64,000 bases of DNA from Betaproteobacteria bacterium (GTDB lineage: Bacteria > Pseudomonadota > Gammaproteobacteria > Burkholderiales > SG8-39). Below are positions 27,105-33,513 of the stretch, one piece after another; the first letter of the stretch is position 1, and each line of letters opens with the position of its first letter. The notes below the pieces were generated by a model. It did no database searches and was not told where the DNA came from. It saw nothing but the letters and a program-made list of their open reading frames with translations. Position numbers and translations under genes: made by a program. The stretch covers positions 1 to 64,000 of the forward strand of contig SCTY01000058.1 in NCBI GenBank assembly GCA_004297625.1, in the 5' to 3' direction.

Positions 27105-27620
27105 ATGAAGCTTCTAAAACGGCTCAACCTGATCGCTCTCGTTATGGCTAGCCTCAGTATTCTGGTCATGACGCTGATCGGTGGGATCGATGTCCTGAGC
27201 ACAGCGGCACTTGGAAAGCCGATCGCTACCGTATACGAGTTGACGCAAACTTTGATGGTCCTCGTCGTCTTTTTGGCGCTGGGCCATCTTCAGCTCACCG
27301 ATGGCAACATCGCCATTGACGTCCTACCAAACAAACTGCGTCCGCGTGGAAAGAGATTTCACGCGGCGCTCGTTCAGTTTGTCGCACTCGTCTCTTTCGC
27401 AGCCCTAACCTGGCAGGCGTGGCTGATGGCCTTGGATAGTTGGTCCATCAAGGAGTACTCCATGGGGCTCGTTGCTTTTCCGCTTTACCCGGCGAAGTTC
27501 GCCGTCGTTATCGGATCCGCTCTCACCGTGCTGTGCTGCGCGGCGAAGCTCTTCGAAATCCTGGCGGGCCTGCCCCCAGCTTCGGATGCGTCGCAGCAGG
27601 CGGCTCGCGGGTTCGAATAA
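27105..27620 (+). CDS. dctQ: TRAP transporter small permease DctQ
   Basis: 171 aa with four predicted membrane helices (about 10-32, 45-65, 88-108, 130-152) and the typical motif VFLALGHLQLTDGNIAIDVL between helices 2 and 3. It pairs with DctM to form the membrane part of the transporter. The C-terminus is short and alanine-rich. Only 7 bp separate it from dctM. Confidence 0.88.
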   Translation: MKLLKRLNLIALVMASLSILVMTLIGGIDVLSTAALGKPIATVYELTQTLMVLVVFLALGHLQLTDGNIAIDVLPNKLRPRGKRFHAALVQFVALVSFAALTWQAWLMALDSWSIKEYSMGLVAFPLYPAKFAVVIGSALTVLCCAAKLFEILAGLPPASDASQQAARGFE

Positions 27621-27685
27621 AGCTCTCGCCGCTCGCTGGGCCCCAGGTGCGGTTTCTCACGGATCAATAAAGCCCAAGGATTACC

Positions 27686-28867
27686 ATGAAACGAAGCGAT
27701 AAGAGAATTCTAACGACCCACGTTGGCAGCCTTCCCCGTCCACGCGAATTGCTGCTACCACTTCACGCGAGGGATTCAGGAGAACGCTACGACAAACTAG
27801 GCTTGGAGCGTCAGATCGCCGCCGCGGTTTCGGCTGCAGTCCGAAAGCAGGTCGATTACGGAATCGACATCGTTAACGACGGCGAGCATGGTAGGGCGAG
27901 TTTTGCCACCTACGCCAATACGCGCATCGGTGGCATGGAGCGGGTCATGCAGGCGCCGCGCCATATCAGCCGGCCGACTCGGGATTCATTGGAATTTCCG
28001 GCCGTCTATGAAGAAATGCGTAAAATGTTCGGTGCGCGTAGGGCATTGACCGGCCGGCCGGAGGATTCCGTATCTCTGGTTTGCACCGGTCCGATCAAGT
28101 ACATCGGGCAGGATCAGGTCAAGCAAGATATAGCCCATCTCAAGGCGGCGACTGCGGGTTTGCCTATTGAGGATGTCTTCGTTACGGCGATCTCTCCAAC
28201 CAACCTGGAGATGTACTTCGAGAATAAGTACTACAAATCGGACGAGGAGTTCCTTGGGGCATTGGCCGAAGCGATGCGAGAAGAGTATAGGGCCATCATC
28301 GACGCGGGATTCATACTCCAGATTGACGACCCACGACTGATCACTCATTACAATCGCGACCCCAATATCAGCGTTGAAGAGAACCGGAAATTTATTGGGG
28401 TAAGAGTCGAGGCGCTTAACCATGCTCTCACCGGCATTCCAGAGGATCGCGTCCGCTTCCACACCTGCTACAGCATCAACGTCGCGCCAAGGGTGCACGA
28501 TCTAGAGTTGAAGCATTTCGTTGACCTCATGCTGAAAGTCCGCGCTCAAGCCTATTCCATCGAGGCCGCGAACCCGCGGCATGAGCATGAATGGCGGATT
28601 TGGAAAGAGGTTAAGCTGCCGGAGAATAAGGTCCTGATCCCCGGTGTTGTGTCGCATTGCGTTTACCAGGTCGAACACCCCGAGCTCGTCGCCGATCGAA
28701 TCGAACGGTTCGCGAGCGTTGTTGGTCGGGAGCGCGTCATAGCCGGGACGGACTGCGGCTTTGCTTCAGCGAGAGCGGGCGACGAAGTTCACCCGGACGT
28801 GGCTTGGGCCAAGCTCAAGGCCCTTGTGGAGGGTGCCAAGATTGCGACCTCGCGGCTCTGGTCCTGA
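27686..28867 (+). CDS. MetE C-domain-like zinc methyltransferase / epoxyalkane:coenzyme M transferase-like protein
   Basis: 393 aa, matching the length of the CoM-transferase-like branch rather than the 750-aa MetE. It opens with LTTHVGSLPRP, the family start. The likely zinc ligands are His and Cys in FHTCYS (about residue 258), Glu in the EAANPRHEHEW segment and Cys in AGTDCGF (about 355). Members activate a thiol on Zn and transfer it or methylate it. In a catabolic island this suggests thiol addition to, or demethylation of, the substrate. AAGGA precedes the ATG. Confidence 0.82.
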   Translation: MKRSDKRILTTHVGSLPRPRELLLPLHARDSGERYDKLGLERQIAAAVSAAVRKQVDYGIDIVNDGEHGRASFATYANTRIGGMERVMQAPRHISRPTRDSLEFPAVYEEMRKMFGARRALTGRPEDSVSLVCTGPIKYIGQDQVKQDIAHLKAATAGLPIEDVFVTAISPTNLEMYFENKYYKSDEEFLGALAEAMREEYRAIIDAGFILQIDDPRLITHYNRDPNISVEENRKFIGVRVEALNHALTGIPEDRVRFHTCYSINVAPRVHDLELKHFVDLMLKVRAQAYSIEAANPRHEHEWRIWKEVKLPENKVLIPGVVSHCVYQVEHPELVADRIERFASVVGRERVIAGTDCGFASARAGDEVHPDVAWAKLKALVEGAKIATSRLWS

Positions 28868-28919
28868 CTATTATGAGGACGGTGAACCCTGCTGGAAGAG
28901 AGGCTCGTTTACCGCGGCT

Positions 28920-29340
28920 CTACTCCACTTTGATGTCCAGGGCCTTGATGAGATTACCGAGCGCTGGCGCTCTTCCGCATGAAGCCAGCCGCCTGGGCCG
29001 GCGTGAAGTTAAAGGACCGGTCGCCCGCATCGATTAGGCGCTTTTGCACATCGGCCATCTTCCGCGATCTCGGAAACCGCAGCCCCGAGCTTGTCGACGA
29101 CCGGCGGGGGCGTATTGGGCGGTGCGACGAACTGCCGCGGTGCTGTGGCCGGGAAGCACCTCAGAGAGGCACGTCTGGCGCCTGCGGGTTTCGCCCGGCG
29201 CCGCCGACGGCGATGGCGCGCAGCTTGCCGGCCTTGGTGTGGCGTAGTGCCGTACTGAACGTAAAGAAAGTGAAGTCCACGTGGCTCGTGATGGTCGCCG
29301 CCTGCGATTCGCCGCTATCTTTATAGGGAATAGAGGTGGC
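28920..29340 (-). pseudogene. Decayed Bug/TctC solute-binding protein gene, C-terminal half
   Basis: The minus strand reads IPYKDSG (family IPYKGS), HVDFTFFTFSTAL, KAGKLRAIAV and QAPDVPL in one frame to a TGA at 29161-29163. The next parts continue in other frames: VVDKLGAAVSEIA, then MADVQKRLIDAG and FTPAQAAGFMRK, then GNLIKALDIKVE and a stop at 28920. At least three frame changes and a missing N-terminal half make it non-functional. It is an old remnant near the right edge of the island. Confidence 0.85.
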
Positions 29341-29404
29341 GCCGGAGCGCCCAGGTATTGTCCGTCGTTAATTTCCAGGCGGTCCACTGCCGTCCCATCG
29401 CCTA

Positions 29405-29425
29405 ATGGGGGTAGCGATGGGGGTA
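29405..29425 (+). repeat. Tandem ATGGGGGTA repeat near the island edge
   Basis: The nonamer ATGGGGGTA occurs at 29405-29413 and again at 29417-29425, 12 bp apart. It falls in the gene-free strip between the TctC pseudogene and the next intact gene, where the sequence composition changes. It may be a trace of the island end; no function is shown. Confidence 0.35.
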
Positions 29426-29541
29426 CAGCGGGCCGCCTAAAAACTTTCCTGATGTGTCATGATCTTAGGCAGTCCCCGGGCGGACTCACTCCGCCAGACA
29501 GTTCACTGCTATCTTTGGCGTGAATCCACGAAGGAGTATTC

Positions 29542-30090
29542 ATGCCGAGAGTCAGCGAAGTCATCGATTCCCGAGGCGACTCGATCCTGTCGGAGGTGTT
29601 CGCCAAGGAGCGCGCGGTCTATGGAGATCTGCTCAACCCGACGAAGGTGATGGCGCATTGCCCGCCGATCCTGCGCGCCGCGAAGCTGCTGGGCGCGTCG
29701 ATCGCCGAGTCGGGCACGCTGCCCAAGGGGCTGGCGGCGCTGGTGTCGCTGCGCGTTGCCGCGATCAACGGCTGCCCTTTCTGAGTCGACATCAATTCCG
29801 TCCGTGTGACGGAAATCGAAGGCGGCGAGGCGAAGCTCGCCGATCTCGGCGACTGGCGGAAAAGCAGCGCCTTCAGCGACCTCGAGCGCGTGGCGCTCGA
29901 GTATGCGGAGCGCATCACGTATACGGATCAGAGGGTGGACGGCGCGCTGTTCGAGCGGCTGAAGGCGCATTTCAGCGAGCCGCAGATCGTCGAGCTCACC
30001 GCCGCGATCGCGCTCGAGAACTTCCGCAGCAAGTTCAATCCCGCGCTCGGCATCGAAGCGCAGGGCTTCTGCCTTCTGCCCAAGCGCTAG
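29542..30090 (+). CDS. AhpD/carboxymuconolactone-decarboxylase-family protein, probable selenoprotein (Sec81 encoded by TGA)
   Basis: 182 aa if TGA 29782-29784 is read as selenocysteine. Residues 1-80 end in RVAAINGCPF. The same frame resumes after the TGA with VDINSVRVTEIEGGE and runs to a TAG at 30090, ending FCLLPKR. In this family the motif is normally CPFCVD, a CxxC redox pair, so the TGA stands exactly at the second cysteine (Cys78-Pro-Phe-Sec81). A hairpin of SECIS type follows. AAGGAG precedes the ATG. The downstream half is well conserved in type (ALEYAERIT, ELTAAIALENFRSKFN), which argues against decay. Predicted role: thiol/selenol peroxidase or reductase helper. A nonsense mutation or sequencing error is the alternative. 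Confidence 0.8.
29785..29814 (+). promoter_or_regulatory. Bacterial SECIS element
   Basis: After the TGA come 11 nt (29785-29795), then TTCCGTC (29796-29802), loop CGTGT (29803-29807) and GACGGAA (29808-29814), a perfect 7-bp stem. The 11-nt gap equals that of the E. coli fdhF element. The loop starts 18 nt after the TGA, inside the 16-37 nt range known for bacterial SECIS, and has G at its second position. It would bind SelB to deliver Sec-tRNA. Confidence 0.78.
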
Positions 30091-30230
30091 CGGCTGATGA
30101 CTCGGACGGGAGAGGGCGGCCGCCTCGAAGCGCACGCCGTGAATGGACAGTCAACGCCTCTGACAGCCGCCAATGCCACGTCGCCGCGGCGGGCCGTTGC
30201 GCGCGATGGCGAAAAGGGCGGGAAGGACTT

Positions 30231-31385
30231 TCATTGCGCTCTTCCTGACGGGATGGGGCCCAGGGTCGCGCCGCGCACGATGCGCGCGAGCTCGGGCGCG
30301 GCGTGCGCAAAGAACCTGCGGTACGACGGGCAAAGATAGCTCGCGCCGGAAAAGCGGTGCTTCGGGCAGCCGCCGAAGCACGCGCCGAGGAATTCGCAGC
30401 GCGTGCATGGCTCGGGCAGCGAATCGGTTTTTGCGCGGCCGAACTCCACCTGGCGCTTGGAGCGCGCCAGCTCTCCGATCGGCGTCTCGAGGATGTTTCC
30501 CAGCCGGTAGGCCGCATACGCGTAGTGATCGCAGCTGTAGAGATCGCCGTTCGCCTCGAGGATCGGCGTGCCGCGGCAATCAGAGGCAAAGACGCAGAGA
30601 CGCGCAGGATAGCCGGCGAGCACGGACGCGTACTCTTCGAATATCTGCACGAACACGCGGCCGACGTCCCGTGGGCGCCAGTCGTCGAACACTTCGCACA
30701 AGAATTTGCCGAAGCCCTCGGGCGGCGCGGTCCAGGGGGCGATCTCTGCAGGCTCCTCGCCGTCAGGCGGTCCGGCAAAGGCGCCGGCAGGAGTAAGCCG
30801 CTCGATGAGCGGAATGAACTGCATGTGGCGCGAGCCCAGGCGGCGGAGATACCGGTAGACCTCGCGTCCGTGCTCGCAGTTGAGCCGGTGCACCACCGTG
30901 AGGGTGTTGAATTCCACTCCGGTGCGCTGAAGAAGCTCGAGCGCCTTGAGGGTGCGCGCGTGGCTCTCGCGCCCGCGCAGGTCGCGCCGCAGCGGGTCAT
31001 GAAAACGCGCGGGCCCGTCGATGGAGAGACCGACGAGAAAATTATGCTCGCGGAAGAACCCCGCCCATTCTTCGTCGAGCAGCGTGCCGTTCGTCTGCAG
31101 CGCATTCACGATGCGCGTTGCGCTCGGCCGATAGCGCTCCTGCAGCGCGACGGCTTCCTTGAAAAAAGCGAGCCCCGCGAGCATCGGCTCGCCGCCTTGC
31201 CAGCCGAAAACGACCTCGGGCACGCCGGGCTGTGCGGCGATCGTGTCGCGGACATACGCCTCGAGCACCGCGCGCTCCATGCGGCGCGAGGGCTGCTTGT
31301 CGGACCGGTTGAGGTAATAGCAATAGCGGCACGACAGGTTGCATGCGGCGGACGCCGGCTTTGCCATGACGGAGAACGCGTGCAT
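30231..31385 (-). CDS. Radical SAM/SPASM protein, anaerobic sulfatase-maturase-like
   Basis: 384 aa. The radical SAM motif CNLSCRYC (C-x3-C-x2-C, about residues 16-23) is followed by the WQGGEPML segment and a SPASM region with many cysteines (YSCDHYAY, PCTRCEFLGACFGGCPKHR, LCPSY) that would hold two extra [4Fe-4S] clusters. anSME enzymes oxidise a Cys or Ser of sulfatases to formylglycine; relatives modify peptides. No sulfatase gene is in the window, so the target is unknown. It is convergent with the selenoprotein candidate. The start at MHAFS is chosen because the next in-frame ATG has no better ribosome site. Confidence 0.85.
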   Translation of the reverse strand: MHAFSVMAKPASAACNLSCRYCYYLNRSDKQPSRRMERAVLEAYVRDTIAAQPGVPEVVFGWQGGEPMLAGLAFFKEAVALQERYRPSATRIVNALQTNGTLLDEEWAGFFREHNFLVGLSIDGPARFHDPLRRDLRGRESHARTLKALELLQRTGVEFNTLTVVHRLNCEHGREVYRYLRRLGSRHMQFIPLIERLTPAGAFAGPPDGEEPAEIAPWTAPPEGFGKFLCEVFDDWRPRDVGRVFVQIFEEYASVLAGYPARLCVFASDCRGTPILEANGDLYSCDHYAYAAYRLGNILETPIGELARSKRQVEFGRAKTDSLPEPCTRCEFLGACFGGCPKHRFSGASYLCPSYRRFFAHAAPELARIVRGATLGPIPSGRAQ

Positions 31386-31431
31386 CCGTAGTAATCTACC
31401 TCTTCCTGACCTCCGCCAGGCGAGGAACACC

Positions 31432-32400
31432 ATGAGAGGTTTGCGCTATCTGTTGTTCGGAGCGCTGTGCGCCTTTGCGGCGGCGCCGCCGGGCGCGATC
31501 GCGCAGGCCTGGCCCGCCAAGCCGGTTCGCATCCTGATTACTTTCCCGCCCGGCGGGCCTTCCGAAATCCTCACGCGGCTGGTGAATGAAAAACTTCAGG
31601 CGGCGCTGGGGCAGCCGTTCGTCGTGGAAAACCGCGCCGGCGCGGGCGGCAACGTCGGCGCCGACGCGGTCGCCAAATCGCCGCCCGACGGCTATCTCTT
31701 CGGCGTCACGACGGACACGTTGTTCACGGTGAATCCGCACGTGTACACGCGCATGCCCTTCGACGTGTGGAAGGACATCGTTCCGGTCACGCTGCTCGGC
31801 AGCTTCTCGCAGACCATGGTGTGCAATCCGTCGGTGCCGGTGAAGAGCCTGCGCGACCTGCTGGACCTCGCAAAGCGCGAGCGCATCACTTACGCCTCCG
31901 GCGGCCCCGGGGTTCCGGGGCACCTCGCCGCCGAGCTGCTGCTTTCCATGACCTCCACCAACATGGTGCACGTGCCGTACAAGGGCCCCGCGGCGGCGAC
32001 GGCGGATGTCATGGGGGGCCAGGTAAATTGCGGGTTCCTCGCCACGCCGACGGTCATGCCGCAGATAAAGTCGGGCAAGCTCAAGGGCATCGCCGTTTCG
32101 ACGACCACCCGCTCGCCGCTGGCGCCCGGTATCCCGACCGCGGCGGAGGCTGGCGTCGCCGGCTTCGATGCGCCGTTCTATCTCGTGCTTTTCGCGCCGA
32201 AAGAGATCTCCGCCCAGGTCATGGGCGCCATGAACCGCGAAGTCGTAAAGGCGCTCTCAGCTCCCGAAATCAAGCAGCGCGCCGCCAGCCTCGACATCGT
32301 CACGCTGGGCGGCTCGCCGGAAGAGGCATCGAAGACCTTGCACGCGATCGCCGACAAGTGGGCGCCGGTCGTCAAGCGCATCGGGCTGAAGCTGGACTGA
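31432..32400 (+). CDS. Bug/TctC-family periplasmic solute-binding protein
   Basis: 322 aa. The signal peptide (LRYLLFGALCAFAAAPPGAIA) ends at AQAWPAKPVRILI, the standard mature start. Later come TFPPGGPSEILTRL, VVENRAGAGGNVGADAVAKS, PDGYLFG and HVPYKGPAAA. GAGGA precedes the ATG, and the 46-bp space to the divergent radical SAM gene must hold both promoters. No TctAB partner genes are visible, so it is another orphan receptor of unknown carboxylate ligand. Confidence 0.92.
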   Translation: MRGLRYLLFGALCAFAAAPPGAIAQAWPAKPVRILITFPPGGPSEILTRLVNEKLQAALGQPFVVENRAGAGGNVGADAVAKSPPDGYLFGVTTDTLFTVNPHVYTRMPFDVWKDIVPVTLLGSFSQTMVCNPSVPVKSLRDLLDLAKRERITYASGGPGVPGHLAAELLLSMTSTNMVHVPYKGPAAATADVMGGQVNCGFLATPTVMPQIKSGKLKGIAVSTTTRSPLAPGIPTAAEAGVAGFDAPFYLVLFAPKEISAQVMGAMNREVVKALSAPEIKQRAASLDIVTLGGSPEEASKTLHAIADKWAPVVKRIGLKLD

Positions 32401-32418
32401 GCTGGCGGCGAGCGCGAC

Positions 32419-33096
32419 ATGCGCAGTGTCCGGTGTCTGGCCGCTGCAGCGGGCGTTTTGCTGGCGCTCTTAACGGACGCATGCGCCGCCGCTGATTGGG
32501 AGCTCAAAGTTGCCGATGGTCCGGCAGACATACAGGTCTATGTCCGGACCACCGAGCGGGGCTACCCGCAGTTCAAGGGTGTAACGAAGATCAAAAGCAC
32601 TCTGAGCGCGTTCGTTGCACTGTTCCGCGACGTCGATAACATGCCCAATTGGGCGTATCGCATAAGAGAAGTCCGCACGCTAAAGCGCGTGAGCGATGCG
32701 GAGGTTTACGCCTACACTGTCAATTCCCTCCCATTTCCGCTTCACGACCGCGATGCCATCGTGCGCTCGATCCTGGAACAGGATAGCCACACGCTGAAGG
32801 TCACTATCAAGGGCAGCGCCGTCCCGGACTATGTGCCCAGAGATGATCGCTACGTGCGTATGCCGGTTGTAGAGTCGTTTTGGAGCTTTACCCCGCTTGG
32901 CGGCGACATCGTCGAAGTCGTTTTCCAAGGCTATGGCGATCCCGGAGGCAGCCTGTCTTCGGGCATCATGGCGTGGTTCATACAACTTTCGATTTCCGAA
33001 GCGCCGTACTACACATTGCTGAATATGCACAAGATGATCTCGCGGCCGGAATACCAGGCCGCCAAATATGCATTCATAAAGGAAGCCGGGCCGTAG
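32419..33096 (+). CDS. START-domain lipid-binding protein, exported
   Basis: 225 aa with a signal peptide ending near DACAAADWELK. The rest follows the START fold: IQVYVRTTERGYPQFKGVTKI, DNMPNWAYRIREVRTLKR, PFPLHDRDAIV and a long C-terminal helix (SISEAPYYTLLNMHKMI). It probably binds a lipid or other hydrophobic compound in the periplasm. It lies 18 bp after the Bug receptor, so they may be co-transcribed, though the functions seem unrelated. The codon use is somewhat less GC-rich than that of its neighbours. Confidence 0.82.
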   Translation: MRSVRCLAAAAGVLLALLTDACAAADWELKVADGPADIQVYVRTTERGYPQFKGVTKIKSTLSAFVALFRDVDNMPNWAYRIREVRTLKRVSDAEVYAYTVNSLPFPLHDRDAIVRSILEQDSHTLKVTIKGSAVPDYVPRDDRYVRMPVVESFWSFTPLGGDIVEVVFQGYGDPGGSLSSGIMAWFIQLSISEAPYYTLLNMHKMISRPEYQAAKYAFIKEAGP

Positions 33097-33141
33097 CCGC
33101 CCGAAGCAGAACCTGCCGCGGCGGAGCGGGTCCAATGCCGC

Positions 33142-33513
33142 ATGGAAATCTCGCGTACCCAGCTGATATTGCTGTCCGCGCTCGCCCAAATATTGCTGTC
33201 GCCCGTGGCGTTCGCCGATGCGCGGCAAACCTTCCAGGAAGAGCGCGCGAGGTGCATGAGCGGCCCGCCGGACGAGGACCGCGCAGCGTGCCTCAAGGAA
33301 GCCGGCGCGGCGCTGCAAGCCGCGAAGCGCGGCGAGCTCCAAGACAATCCGGGCGTCTACGAGACGAACCGGCTCGCGCGCTGCGCCTATCTGCCGAAAG
33401 GCGAGCGCGAGGATTGCGAGCGCCGCATGCAAGGCGAGGGAACGACGAGCGGCAGCGTCGAGGGCGGCGGGATCTACAGAGAGCTTCGCACCCAGGTTCC
33501 TGCGGGCGAGTAG
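33142..33513 (+). CDS. Small exported cysteine-containing protein of unknown function
   Basis: 123 aa with a signal peptide (LILLSALAQILLSPVAFA, cleavage near residue 26). The mature part has four cysteines in pairs (RARCMSGPPDEDRAACLKEAG, then ARCAYLPKGEREDCERRM) that likely form disulfides, and a disordered Gly/Ser tail. This layout is seen in short periplasmic proteins of Burkholderiales without known role. Its 3' end overlaps the convergent opgH gene by 40 bp. Confidence 0.7.
   Translation: MEISRTQLILLSALAQILLSPVAFADARQTFQEERARCMSGPPDEDRAACLKEAGAALQAAKRGELQDNPGVYETNRLARCAYLPKGEREDCERRMQGEGTTSGSVEGGGIYRELRTQVPAGE

Larger units (their letters stand above)
18576..29500. mobile_element. Putative worn genomic island inserted at tRNA-Ser(GCT)
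   Basis: The segment starts at the 3' end of tRNA-Ser and ends before the gene at 29542. Its intact genes have visibly lower GC and less biased third positions than genes on either side. Decayed gene pieces mark both flanks (18578-18880 and 28920-29340). The genes inside form a self-contained uptake and catabolism set with its own regulator. No integrase and no convincing direct repeat of the tRNA end remain, so the boundaries are approximate and mobility is inferred. Confidence 0.5.

Noticed and set aside
29489..29496. CTCCGCCA near 29.49 kb as a copy of the tRNA-Ser 3' end (attR)
   Set aside because: Only 8 bp match, with mismatches just beyond; expected by chance in this composition. It also lies in a small local hairpin (29479-29495).
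29542..29784. Truncated 80-aa CMD protein ending at the TGA
   Set aside because: It would end one codon before the redox Cys, while the downstream half keeps frame and family sequence and a SECIS-like hairpin follows.
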